Below, one piece after another: positions 36,588 to 44,730 of a stretch of 64,000 nucleotides of DNA. Position 1 is the stretch's first letter; every line of letters begins with the position of its first letter. The notes under the pieces were generated by a model. The model searched no databases. It saw only the letters and a list, made by a program, of their open reading frames with translations, and was not told where the DNA came from. Origin of the DNA: Spartobacteria bacterium (GTDB taxonomy: Bacteria; Verrucomicrobiota; Verrucomicrobiia; Chthoniobacterales; UBA10450). Position numbers and translations under genes: made by a program. Location: assembly GCA_003167365.1 (NCBI GenBank), contig PMTM01000006.1, forward strand, positions 1 to 64,000, in the 5' to 3' direction.

Positions 36588-37715
36588 GTGGGGCGGTTCA
36601 CAGAACTGCCCGTGGACGATTGGGATCAATCGCCCTGCCTGATCGCAAACATGGATTTGATGACGCTCAGCGAAATCCGCCGCGCCGCACAAAACGGCGA
36701 AGTGGAAGCGCGGGTGCACGTGCAAGTCGAGTCCGCGCAAGCGAAAACGACCCGGGAACTCAAGCCTTATTGCGAGCTCGCGTTGTCGGATGCATGCGAC
36801 CGGATGACGTTGCGCGTCTGGAGCGATCATCCGGCCTACAAGGCGTGCAGCGCGCTCCCGGCGGAGAGTTTCATCGAACTTACCGGCGAGTTTCAATCGC
36901 ATCCACAATACGGACTCGAAGCACGCAAGTGGACATTGCGGCCGCTGACCGATCCGGAAAAAGCGGAATTGCTGCAAGGTCCCGCTGAATTGCGCGCCAA
37001 GCAGACGACCGATTGGGAATTCATTGCTCAGTCGGTGAAATCGATCGTCGATCCTCGCCTGCGCGCGCTATGCGAAACTTTTCTGAAAGAATGGGGCGAT
37101 CGGTTTCGCCGCACGGCTGCGGCGCGCAATTACCATCATGCGCGGCGCGGTGGTTTGGTCGAGCACACCGCGCAGATGATGCGCATCGCGCTCGGCATCG
37201 CGCCACTCTATCCGGAATTGAATGTCGATCTTCTGATCGCCGGAATTCTCTTCCATGATTCCGGCAAGCTTTGGGAGAATAGCTTTTCCGAAAACGGTTT
37301 CGTCATGGGTTACGACGAACGCGGCGAATTGATCGGGCACATCTCCATCGGCCTCGAGCTGGTCAACTCGTTTTGGCGCAAACTGAGCGCGGAAAACGCG
37401 GAGGCATGGAAAAATTTCGTGCCGCCATCGGAAGACGTGCGCATGCATCTTTTGCATCTCGTCGGATCGCACCACGGCGAAATGCAATTTGGCTCACCGG
37501 TTTTTCCGAAGACGCCGGAAGCAATGGCGCTCCATTACATCGACAATCTCGATGCGCGCTTGGAAATGTTTGCAGCGGGCTACACGACCGCCAAATTGCT
37601 CGCCGATAGGATTTTTGATCGTGTCCGGCCGTTGCCAGGGAATCTGGTTAAGTCACTCGAGAAATTTTCAGAGTCGCCGCCCCAAGCGGCTCCGGAAGAA
37701 GGCCGACTATTATAG
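36588..37715 (+). CDS. OB-fold plus HD-domain 3'-5' exoribonuclease (YhaM-like)
   Basis: A 375-residue protein: N-terminal OB-type nucleic-acid-binding domain (about 30-125) and an HD phosphohydrolase domain. The HD metal ligands are in RGGLVEHTAQMM, AGILFHDSGKLWE, GHISIGLELV and VGSHHGEMQFGSP. This order matches YhaM/CBF1-type 3'-5' exoribonucleases. The start is GTG at 36588, or ATG at 36651, which would remove 21 residues before the conserved DLMTLSEIRRA. Confidence 0.85.
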   Translation: MGRFTELPVDDWDQSPCLIANMDLMTLSEIRRAAQNGEVEARVHVQVESAQAKTTRELKPYCELALSDACDRMTLRVWSDHPAYKACSALPAESFIELTGEFQSHPQYGLEARKWTLRPLTDPEKAELLQGPAELRAKQTTDWEFIAQSVKSIVDPRLRALCETFLKEWGDRFRRTAAARNYHHARRGGLVEHTAQMMRIALGIAPLYPELNVDLLIAGILFHDSGKLWENSFSENGFVMGYDERGELIGHISIGLELVNSFWRKLSAENAEAWKNFVPPSEDVRMHLLHLVGSHHGEMQFGSPVFPKTPEAMALHYIDNLDARLEMFAAGYTTAKLLADRIFDRVRPLPGNLVKSLEKFSESPPQAAPEEGRLL

Positions 37716-37732
37716 AAAGCGCTCGCCCTTCC

Positions 37733-37840
37733 GTCATTCCGAGCGGAGCGAGGAACCTCTCATTGGCAGCTTTGATCACGCAGTTTGCTAAGTGTGATTT
37801 AACCAGCCTGTGAGAGGTCCCTCACTTCGTTCGGGATGAC
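37733..37840. repeat. palindromic repeat, TCATCCCGAG type, left of the methyltransferase
   Basis: Edges gtcattccgagcggagcgag and cttcgttcgggatgac. It overlaps the 3' end of the methyltransferase gene (37822-37840) and supplies its last residues and stop. Confidence 0.8.
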
Positions 37841-38649
37841 ACGCTACGTGCGTCGTCGGCTTGAACACGCCGCTTCGCTTCGGCCAGGTAGCTCTCGTCG
37901 ATCTCAAAGCCGATGAATTTTTTCACGCCCCATTGTTGCGCGGCGATAGCGGAATTTCCGATCCCGAGAAACGGATCGAGCATCACCTGCACGCGCGAGA
38001 CACCGTGCAACTTGATGCACCATTCCACAAGCTGAACCGGAAAGGTCGCAGGGTGCGGACGTTCCTTTGAGCGACTTTGAATTGTTTCGTAAGGAATGAA
38101 CCAGGTGTTCCCACGGCAGCGCAAGTCGCTCCCGCGCGTATGCGACCAGCGCGCGATGTTGCTCTTGTCCTGATACGGAACTCCAAGTGCCAGACGGTCG
38201 ATCTCGGCGCGGCCAGTTTTCGTGAAATGAAAGACGTATTCGTGGCAATCGTTTAGAAATCGCTTCGAACCGATCGGCTTGAAATGTCCATACGAGCGAG
38301 TCTCGCCTTCTCGATCTTCGATCGTAATCGATTTCACCCAGTGAATCGCATTCTGCAGAACAAATAAGTCCCGTAGTTCGATTACGATTTCATGTGGCAA
38401 CATCGGATTCGACGGTGCCGAGCCAATGTTGAGAAAGAAAGAACCGCCCGGTTTGAGCGCGCGCCGAACTTCCGCTGCCCATTTCCGGCACCACTTCAAA
38501 TACGATTGTCGATTTTGCCGGTCGGAGAATTTGCTGTAACGAATGCCTAGATTGTAAGGCGGCGAGGTGACGACAAGGTCGACATGTCCATCAGGCAAAC
38601 ACGCCATGCCCTTCACGCAATCCTCCTTCTTAAGATCGAATTTGGTCAT
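37822..38649 (-). CDS. DNA methyltransferase, beta-class amino type, orphan
   Basis: A 275-residue S-adenosylmethionine-dependent DNA methyltransferase (N6-adenine or N4-cytosine). Motif IV comes first, LVVTSPPYNLGIRYSKF, and the SAM-binding motif I is near the C-terminus, MLDPFLGIGNSAIAA with VKKFIGFEID; this is the beta order. RPHPATFPVQLVEWCIKLHG precedes it. No endonuclease or specificity gene is adjacent. The gene is bracketed by two TCATCCCGAG repeats (37733-37840 and 38667-38743), and its C-terminal SVSSRTK plus stop are read from the left repeat. Confidence 0.93.
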   Translation of the reverse strand: MTKFDLKKEDCVKGMACLPDGHVDLVVTSPPYNLGIRYSKFSDRQNRQSYLKWCRKWAAEVRRALKPGGSFFLNIGSAPSNPMLPHEIVIELRDLFVLQNAIHWVKSITIEDREGETRSYGHFKPIGSKRFLNDCHEYVFHFTKTGRAEIDRLALGVPYQDKSNIARWSHTRGSDLRCRGNTWFIPYETIQSRSKERPHPATFPVQLVEWCIKLHGVSRVQVMLDPFLGIGNSAIAAQQWGVKKFIGFEIDESYLAEAKRRVQADDARSVSSRTK

Positions 38650-38666
38650 CTTGATTAGAGCACGCT

Positions 38667-38743
38667 GTCATCCCGAGCAAAGCAAGGGACCTCTCACAGG
38701 CGCTGTGGGATTATGTGAGATCCTTCGCTCCGCTCAGGATGAC
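38667..38743. repeat. palindromic repeat, TCATCCCGAG type, right of the methyltransferase
   Basis: Edges gtcatcccgagcaaagcaag and ctccgctcaggatgac, a 77-base short form, starting 17 bases upstream of the methyltransferase start codon. Confidence 0.8.
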
Positions 38744-38832
38744 AAGGCGCCGCACTTTCTTTGAATTACGCTCCCGCAGCGCAAAGTACAAACCCTATTC
38801 GCAGTCGTCGGAGAAATCGTTAAATTGAAACG

Positions 38833-39630
38833 ATGTCAGATAAGCCTTCGAAATTGAAGATCGCTGATCGCGAGTTCACTTCGCGCCTGCTCGTCGGCAC
38901 AGGAAAATTTTCCTCGAACGAGGTAATGCGTGACGCGCTCGTCGCGAGCGGGACCGAGATCGTGACGGTTGCGCTGCGGCGCGCCGATCTTTCCGGCAAA
39001 GGCGACCCGTTCGCGAACATCCTCGATTTCATCGACCCGAAACGGTTTCTCATCTTGCCGAACACAAGCGGCGCGCGCAACGCGGAGGAAGCCGTGCGAC
39101 TGGCACGGCTGGCCGCGACCGCGGGGTTGCCGACCTGGCTGAAGCTCGAGATTCACCCTGATCCGCGTTACTTGCTGCCCGATCCGGTCGAGACTCTCGC
39201 CGCCGCGGAAATTTTGGTGAAGGAAGGATTCACCGTTTTGCCTTACATCAATGCCGATCCGGTGCTGGCCAAGCGCTTGCAGGACGTCGGCACCGCCACG
39301 GTCATGCCCCTCGGCTCGCCGATCGGTAGCAATCGTGGAATCGAAACACGCGCGCAAATCGAGATCATCATCGAACAAGCAACCGTGCCGGTGATTGTCG
39401 ATGCTGGACTCGGTGCACCCAGCCAAGCCGCGGAAGCGCTGGAGATGGGCGCGGACGCAGTCTTGGTCAACACCGCCATCGCCATCGCGTCCGATCCCGT
39501 TCGCATGGCCCAAGCATTCCGCAAAGCTATCGAAGCCGGTCGCGAAGCGCGGGAGATCGGGTTGGCAGAAAGAATGTCGACCGCTAGCGCGACCAGCCTA
39601 CTTACCGGATTTCTGAAGACCAAAGAGTGA
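38833..39630 (+). CDS. thiG: thiazole synthase
   Basis: Forms the thiazole phosphate moiety of thiamine from DXP, dehydroglycine and ThiS-thiocarboxylate. 265 residues, (beta/alpha)8 barrel: [51 protein letters not shown] with the Schiff-base lysine, [11 protein letters not shown] and [20 protein letters not shown]. No thiS, thiH or thiO is adjacent, and I see no TPP riboswitch upstream. Its stop overlaps the dgkA start. Confidence 0.96.
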   Translation: MSDKPSKLKIADREFTSRLLVGTGKFSSNEVMRDALVASGTEIVTVALRRADLSGKGDPFANILDFIDPKRFLILPNTSGARNAEEAVRLARLAATAGLPTWLKLEIHPDPRYLLPDPVETLAAAEILVKEGFTVLPYINADPVLAKRLQDVGTATVMPLGSPIGSNRGIETRAQIEIIIEQATVPVIVDAGLGAPSQAAEALEMGADAVLVNTAIAIASDPVRMAQAFRKAIEAGREAREIGLAERMSTASATSLLTGFLKTKE

Positions 39631-40031
39631 TTCAATCGAAAGATACTTCAACTAGTCGTACGTTCGAGTTTACGGGACGCATCCGCAGTTTTCCTCATGC
39701 GATAAGGGGTGTTTTGAGGATGGTTCGCTGCCAGCACAACGCTTGGCTTCATGCTGCTGCTACGATTGGCGTGGTTGCGGCGGGTTTCTTTTTCCAGCTA
39801 TCCCGCGCAGAGTGGTGCTGGATCATTCTCGCCATCGCGATCGTCTGGACCGCAGAAGCTTTAAATACGGCCTTCGAATTTTTAGCAGACGTCGCTTCTC
39901 CTGAGTTTCATCCGACGGTTCGTGATGCTAAAGACGTCGCCGCAGGCGCTGTCTTAGTCACCGCCGTTGCATCGGCGGTAATTGGCGGCCTGATTTTTTT
40001 GCCACACTTGGCAAAGCTCCTTCCGCGATAG
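39627..40031 (+). CDS. dgkA: diacylglycerol/undecaprenol kinase family protein
   Basis: A 134-residue integral membrane kinase with three helices (about 42-60, 66-90, 105-125). The family signature is [32 protein letters not shown], with the catalytic and metal-binding Glu and the Lys/Asp pair. The spacing resembles the Gram-positive-type undecaprenol kinase as much as E. coli DgkA. The start is a GTG overlapping the thiG stop (GTGA). Confidence 0.88.
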   Translation: MIQSKDTSTSRTFEFTGRIRSFPHAIRGVLRMVRCQHNAWLHAAATIGVVAAGFFFQLSRAEWCWIILAIAIVWTAEALNTAFEFLADVASPEFHPTVRDAKDVAAGAVLVTAVASAVIGGLIFLPHLAKLLPR

Positions 40032-40076
40032 AACTGAACATGTCGCTGGTCGGTGGTCATAGACCGCCGCTGCAGG

Positions 40077-40304
40077 TTAAGGCAGCGGCAGATATTTTTC
40101 CGTCGCGTCGTTGTAAAACTCGATCTGGCGGCCGCCGATTCGGCGCACGGCACGCCAGCCGTGCTCGGCCGCGAATTTGCGAAGCTCATCGTCGGGCATC
40201 GAGGAAATGATTCTGAGTTCCGCTGGATGGGTAATGAAGACTTCGGGCTTGACGGCAAGCGCGGCTGAGATTTTGGCGGTTAAGGCTGGTAGATGTTCGC
40301 GCAT
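40077..40304 (-). CDS. small protein of unknown function
   Basis: 75 residues, soluble, mixed alpha/beta by eye: MREHLPALTAKISAAL, FITHPAELRIISSMPDDELR and a C-terminal WRAVRRIGGRQIEFYND. I do not recognise a family. It starts 6 bases after the 50-residue gene upstream, in the same direction, which supports both being real. Confidence 0.6.
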   Translation of the reverse strand: MREHLPALTAKISAALAVKPEVFITHPAELRIISSMPDDELRKFAAEHGWRAVRRIGGRQIEFYNDATEKYLPLP

Positions 40305-40310
40305 TTTGAA

Positions 40311-40463
40311 TTAGGGCTTCTGGTTCGGCCGCGGTTTTCTCGCAGGTTCCTGCGACGGTTCCAACAATGGTGGCGGCGGTTTCGATTTTCGATTCAGTTT
40401 TTCGCCCAAGGCAATCCGCGCTTTGCGATCAGGTGAAGGGCCGCGCGCGTTTGGTTTTTCCAT
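40311..40463 (-). CDS. small basic, proline-rich protein (50 residues)
   Basis: Reads MEKPNARGPSPDRKAR, then IALGEKLNRKSKPPPPLLEP, ending in KPRPNQKP. About a third Pro/Lys/Arg and no hydrophobic stretch, so probably disordered and perhaps nucleic-acid-binding. Support: ATG start, no better frame on either strand, and a 6-base gap to the next gene in the same direction. No recognised family. Confidence 0.5.
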   Translation of the reverse strand: MEKPNARGPSPDRKARIALGEKLNRKSKPPPPLLEPSQEPARKPRPNQKP

Positions 40464-40477
40464 TTCGAGCTAAGACG

Positions 40478-40544
40478 TTGTAGAGGCGTTTGTGTCAAAC
40501 ACCTAATTACCAACTTCGGCGCTTGGCACAAGCGCCGCTACAAC
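40478..40544. repeat. palindromic repeat, TGTAG(A/C)GGCG type
   Basis: Edges gttgtagaggcg and cgccgctacaac, with an inner ggcgcttggcacaagcgcc hairpin. Related to 44652-44720 and 57873-57914. Lies between the divergent small genes and the ornithine cyclodeaminase gene. Confidence 0.7.
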
Positions 40545-40592
40545 ACTTCGTGACCGACTGGCGCAGTCAATTTCATAGGGTAAAGTCTGCGG

Positions 40593-41831
40593 ATGTTTTC
40601 GGAAACGATCGAGTTGCGCGGTCACATCATTGATTCGCTTATCCTGCCCAAGGTGCTAGATCAGATTTTGACTCGCGGCGCGAATTTTAAGATCACAGAG
40701 ATCAAGATCGGGAAAAAGCGCGCCGACCAGAGTTTCGCGCGAATTGAAGTCTCCGCGCAAACCAGCGAAGAACTCGATGAATTGGTCCTCCGCCTGCGGC
40801 AACACGGCGCCGAGACTGTGGAACGCGCTAACGTCCAGCTGGCGAAGGCGCCTGACGATGGCGTTTTCCCGCACGACTTCTATGTCACGACCAATCAGCA
40901 AACGTTTGTCAGATTCGATGGCAAAGAGATCGAGGTGCGGCCCGCGATGATGGACAGCGCAATCGCGCTTGATCGACAGAAGCGTGCCGCTCATGCGGTG
41001 AAGTTTTTTGATGTCAGCAAAGGCGACGAGATTGTTGTTGGCCACCAAGGCATTCGCGTCGTCCCGGTGCAAAGATCAACATCGCGCACCGACGTTTTTC
41101 AATTCATCAACACGACGGTCGACGCGGACGAGCCAAAATCGGCTGTCATTCGCGAACTGGGTCAGGAATTGCGACGCGCGCGGGAAGCGAAAGGTAAAAT
41201 CGCCATCGTGGGCGGACCGGCCATCGTGCGGACCGGCGCGGGCGAGCACCTCGAGCGCCTTATCGAGATGCAGTATATCAATCGACTTTTCGCCGGGAAT
41301 GCATTTGCGGCTTACGACGTGGAGCGCGCGCTGTTCGGGACTTCGCTGGGCAAAAATCCAGACCACGCGTTTGCCGGAGGCGGCCACGAGAACCACATGC
41401 GCGCCATCAATATCATTCGCGAATGCGGCGGCATTGCCGCGGCGGTTCAGAAGAAAATCCTGACGCGCGGCATCATGCACGCATGCGTTAAACACAAGGT
41501 CGATATTGTCCTGACCGGATCGATCCGCGATGAAGGGCCGATTCCTGGCGTAACGACAGATGTGGTCGAAGCGCAAAAGATCATGCGCGAGAAACTCGCC
41601 GACGTGACGCATGTGCTGTTGCTCGGGACGGTGCAACATTCGATGGCCGTGGCCAGTATGCTTGCACCGACAGTGAAAACTGTTTGCGTCGATATCGACT
41701 CGGCGGCGGTAGAGAGAGCGGTCGAGCATCAGCCACTCCAGTCGATCGGTCTGGTGACAGATGTGGAACCGTTTCTGCGCGAGCTCGCCGATTGTCTGGC
41801 CAAGCCGAAGAACGCCGGCCGCGAGAAGTAA
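40593..41831 (+). CDS. TIGR00300-family LOR/SDH protein, probable ornithine cyclodeaminase
   Basis: A 412-residue protein of the LOR/SDH bifunctional-enzyme conserved-domain family (TIGR00300). Marks: ELRGHIIDSLILPKVLD at the start, DDGVFPHDFYVTTNQQTFVR, VGGPAIVRTGAG, the long AFAGGGHENHMRAIN, LTRGIMHACVKHKVDIVLTGSIRDEGP split over the core, and HSMAVASMLAPTVKTVCVDID (nucleotide fold). Archaeal members and the C-terminal half of cyanobacterial AgrE/ArgZ convert ornithine to proline and ammonia with NAD. The arginine dihydrolase gene follows 34 bases later, i.e. the AgrE halves as two genes in swapped order. Confidence 0.88.
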   Translation: MFSETIELRGHIIDSLILPKVLDQILTRGANFKITEIKIGKKRADQSFARIEVSAQTSEELDELVLRLRQHGAETVERANVQLAKAPDDGVFPHDFYVTTNQQTFVRFDGKEIEVRPAMMDSAIALDRQKRAAHAVKFFDVSKGDEIVVGHQGIRVVPVQRSTSRTDVFQFINTTVDADEPKSAVIRELGQELRRAREAKGKIAIVGGPAIVRTGAGEHLERLIEMQYINRLFAGNAFAAYDVERALFGTSLGKNPDHAFAGGGHENHMRAINIIRECGGIAAAVQKKILTRGIMHACVKHKVDIVLTGSIRDEGPIPGVTTDVVEAQKIMREKLADVTHVLLLGTVQHSMAVASMLAPTVKTVCVDIDSAAVERAVEHQPLQSIGLVTDVEPFLRELADCLAKPKNAGREK

Positions 41832-41865
41832 CTCCGAAATGATTCGCGAGTAAATTGTCGATCTT

Positions 41866-42669
41866 ATGCGCGAGTTGCTTCTTTGTCCGCCGGATCATTA
41901 CGGCATCGAGTACGAAATCAATCCATGGATGAGCCGTGAACGCGGCGCCGAAGTCGCGGTCGCACAGCAACAATGGAAAGGTTTGCACGAGACGCTTTTG
42001 AAATTGGATTGTAAAATTGAGTTGATCGCGCCACAGCCAAAGCTTCCCGACATGGTGTTCACCGCGAATGCGGGACTCACGGTGGGCAAGAAATTTATTC
42101 CGAGCAATTTTCGTCACAAAGAGCGCGCCGGGGAAGCGCCGCATTTCGCGAAGTGGATGGCAGAACACGGCTATGAAGTGCACTGGCTGTCGAGTAATCT
42201 TTTCTTCGAGGGCGAAGGCGACGCGCTCTTCGGCGGTGACGCGCTTTTTTGCGGCTACAAATTCCGCTCCGATATTCAATCACATCGCGCCGTCGGAGAG
42301 ATGTTCGGCTGCCTTGTCATTTCGGTAGAGCTTGTCGATCCTCGCTTTTATCATTTGGACACCTGCTTCTGTCCGCTGCCCGATGGCGGCGCGGTCTGGT
42401 TTCCGGCGGCGTTTGACGAATACGGGCAGCGCGCGATTCGCGAGCATGTCCGCGATCTTATCGATGTTTTACCCGAAGAAGCCGCGCATTTCTCCTGTAA
42501 CGCGGTCGTGCTCGATCGCGACATTGTTTTGCCAGAAGGCGCGCCGACGCTTGTCGCGACGTTGAAAGAGCGCGGTTATCGCTGCCATGAATTGCCGATG
42601 ACCGAGTTTTTGAAAGCGGGCGGCGCCTGCAAATGCCTGACGATGTTCATGCCGCAGCGCGAGGCTTGA
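41866..42669 (+). CDS. arginine dihydrolase-like guanidine hydrolase (ArgZ/AgrE N-domain type)
   Basis: A 267-residue beta/alpha-propeller protein of the amidinotransferase/dimethylargininase superfamily. MRELLLCPPDHYGIEYEINPWM at the start and DMVFTANAGLTVGKKFI match the ArgZ/AgrE N-domain; in ArgZ the equivalent Asn is important for releasing both ammonias from arginine. The catalytic His is in RFYHLDTCFCPL and the nucleophilic Cys in AGGACKCLTMF. Predicted reaction: arginine to ornithine, two ammonia and CO2. The ATG directly abuts an 11-mer TTGTCGATCTT. The neighbour LOR/SDH enzyme would use the ornithine. Dimethylargininase is the main alternative. Confidence 0.87.
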   Translation: MRELLLCPPDHYGIEYEINPWMSRERGAEVAVAQQQWKGLHETLLKLDCKIELIAPQPKLPDMVFTANAGLTVGKKFIPSNFRHKERAGEAPHFAKWMAEHGYEVHWLSSNLFFEGEGDALFGGDALFCGYKFRSDIQSHRAVGEMFGCLVISVELVDPRFYHLDTCFCPLPDGGAVWFPAAFDEYGQRAIREHVRDLIDVLPEEAAHFSCNAVVLDRDIVLPEGAPTLVATLKERGYRCHELPMTEFLKAGGACKCLTMFMPQREA

Positions 42670-42684
42670 GAATAACCACACAAT

Positions 42685-42820
42685 GTCATCCCGAGCGGAG
42701 CGAGGTACCTCTCTAAAGCGCACAACGATTACGAGTAGTGGTCTCGGATAATCAGCAGCAAAAGAATCCACTCGGTAAGCTGTGAGGTTCCTCATCCGCC
42801 TCAGGCGGAATCGGAATGAC
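42685..42820. repeat. palindromic repeat, TCATCCCGAG type (longest copy)
   Basis: Edges gtcatcccgagcggagcgag and tcggaatgac, about 136 bases, between the convergent arginine dihydrolase and polX genes. Contains an extra small hairpin, ccgcctcaggcgg. Confidence 0.8.
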
Positions 42821-42840
42821 AATGGTCGCGCCGCGGCGAC

Positions 42841-44604
42841 TCATTTCGTCCCCGCCCGTTTACGTTTCAATTCCGCTTCGATCTTGCTGAGCGGCAAACA
42901 GTTCACGACATCCGCCTTCGTCAGCCAGCCTTTCCGCGCGACGCCGACACCGAACCACAAATCCTGCAAACGCTCGACCCGATGTGCGTCCGGGTTGATC
43001 ACGCATTTCACTCCCTTCTGTTTTGCGAGCGGCCACCAACGCCAATCGAGATCGAGACGCTTCGGCGCCGCGTTGATCTCGATCCAGGTTCCGGTTGCCG
43101 CAGCGGCGTCGAGGATCGCTGGAATATCGATCTGATACGGTTCGCGCTTGAGTAGGAGGCGGCCAGTCGGATGTCCCAGCATGGCAATGAACGGATTTTC
43201 CATTGCCCGGATGATACGCTTGGTCATGTCTACTTCGCTCAAATTGAAAACAGAGTGAACAGACGCCACCGCGTAATCAAGGTTGCTCAAAACCTCGTCA
43301 GGAAAATCAAGCGAACCATCGCGCAGAATGTCGCACTCGACTCCGGCAAACAGACGAAAGCCGTCGAACTTCTTGTTTAACTTTCGAATTGTGGCCATCT
43401 GCGCGCGAAGTTTTGCTTCGTCGAGTCCGTGCGCCTGAATTGAGCTGCGGCTGTGGTCGGCAATGCCGAGATATTCCAAACCGAGCACCTGCGCGGCTTC
43501 CGCCATTTCTTCAAGACTGTTGTGACCATCGCTTGCGCCCGTGTGGCAATGAAATGTGCCGCGCAGATTCTCCTTCTCGATCAACCTCGGGATAGAATGT
43601 TTCTCGGCGGCTTCAAATTCACCGCAATTTTCCCGCAACTCCGGCGGAATGAAATCGAGATCGACCGCGCGATATAATTCAGCTTCATCGCGCACGCGCG
43701 GAATTTTCGTGGTTGGTTTAATCTTGCGCGCTTTTGGGTCGGGTGGAAGGGGCGCGATGCGATATTCGTTCAGCGTCCAACCGCGTTTCAGCGCGCGATT
43801 GCGCATCTCGATATTGTGCTCCTTGCTGCCGGTAAAATAACTCAGCGCAAACGGGTATTCCGCGGGGCTGACCACGCGGAGATCGCTTTGGATGCCGGAG
43901 CGAAGTCGCACACTCGTTTTGGTCGATCCTTGCGCGATGACAGATTCGACGAGCGGGTGTGCGGCGAAAAACTTTGTGATCGCATCAGGCTTCTTCGTTG
44001 CCACGATAAGATCGACATCGCGCACGATTTCTTTTCGACGGCGGTAACTTCCGGCAAGATCGACATGTAGCGCGTCGGGATGTGCCGCCAGGTCGCTGCG
44101 CAATGTCTCTGCTTCCGGCGCGATTTGTCCAAGCTGGAACAATCCGGCATGCTTGGCACGTTTGGCGATGGCTTCGCAAAGCTTTGTCTGCGTCGTTTCG
44201 CCGAAACCCGGCAGCTCGGCGACGCGGCCGGATTCGCAGGCCTTTTGCAGTTGCTCGATCGAGCTGATCTGCAGCTTCTCGTAAAGCGCTTTGATCTTTT
44301 TCGCGCCCAAACCAGGAATCGAAAACAATTCCAGAATGGCGGCCGGAAATTCGCCCCGCAGCTCCTCTAGATATTTCAGCGAACCCGTTTCCGCGAGCTC
44401 TTGGACTTTTGCGGCAATGGCCTTGCCGATGCCGGGAATTTTCTTGAGTGCTTCTTCATCCTGCAGGTCGCTTACATTGCCGCCAAAGGTCTCGAGAGAA
44501 CGCGCCGCGTTTGTATAAGCGCGAATCTTGAACGGATTTTCGTCCTTTAGTTCGAGGAGAATGGCTATCTCCTCCAAGACGGCAGCGATTTCTGCTTTGG
44601 TCAT
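42841..44604 (-). CDS. polX: DNA polymerase X family protein with PHP domain
   Basis: A 587-residue repair polymerase. Order: helix-hairpin-helix 8-kDa domain (1-80, IPGIGKAIAAKVQEL and IPGLGAKKIKALYE), Pol X palm with the catalytic acidic pair in DLAGSYRRRKEIVRDVDLIVA near residue 185-205, then a PHP domain from about 335: GTFHCHTGASDGHNSLEEM, GIADHSRS, GVECDIL, VASVHSVF, LGHPTGRLL and INPDAHRVERL. The PHP metal ligands are all present, so 3'-5' exonuclease or AP-site activity as in bacterial PolX is likely. Complete. Confidence 0.95.
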   Translation of the reverse strand: MTKAEIAAVLEEIAILLELKDENPFKIRAYTNAARSLETFGGNVSDLQDEEALKKIPGIGKAIAAKVQELAETGSLKYLEELRGEFPAAILELFSIPGLGAKKIKALYEKLQISSIEQLQKACESGRVAELPGFGETTQTKLCEAIAKRAKHAGLFQLGQIAPEAETLRSDLAAHPDALHVDLAGSYRRRKEIVRDVDLIVATKKPDAITKFFAAHPLVESVIAQGSTKTSVRLRSGIQSDLRVVSPAEYPFALSYFTGSKEHNIEMRNRALKRGWTLNEYRIAPLPPDPKARKIKPTTKIPRVRDEAELYRAVDLDFIPPELRENCGEFEAAEKHSIPRLIEKENLRGTFHCHTGASDGHNSLEEMAEAAQVLGLEYLGIADHSRSSIQAHGLDEAKLRAQMATIRKLNKKFDGFRLFAGVECDILRDGSLDFPDEVLSNLDYAVASVHSVFNLSEVDMTKRIIRAMENPFIAMLGHPTGRLLLKREPYQIDIPAILDAAAATGTWIEINAAPKRLDLDWRWWPLAKQKGVKCVINPDAHRVERLQDLWFGVGVARKGWLTKADVVNCLPLSKIEAELKRKRAGTK

Positions 44605-44651
44605 TACCTAGACCGTTACCGAGGATTTAGGCGTCGTCGAACTTCACATGA

Positions 44652-44720
44652 CGATGTAGTGGCGGCTGTCCCCAGCCGCAATGCGCTTGAATCTGCGCGT
44701 GAGGACACGCGTCTCTACAC
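44652..44720. repeat. palindromic repeat, GATGTAG type
   Basis: Edges gatgtagtggcg and cgtctctacac; inner hairpins gcggctgtccccagccgc and gcgcgtgaggacacgcg. Ends 11 bases past the lytic transglycosylase stop. Relative of 57873-57914. Confidence 0.7.
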
Positions 44721-44730
44721 TTTTGCGCGA

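Noticed and set aside
38744-38832. TPP riboswitch upstream of thiG
   Set aside because: I looked for the conserved CUGAGA and ACCUGA blocks and did not find them.
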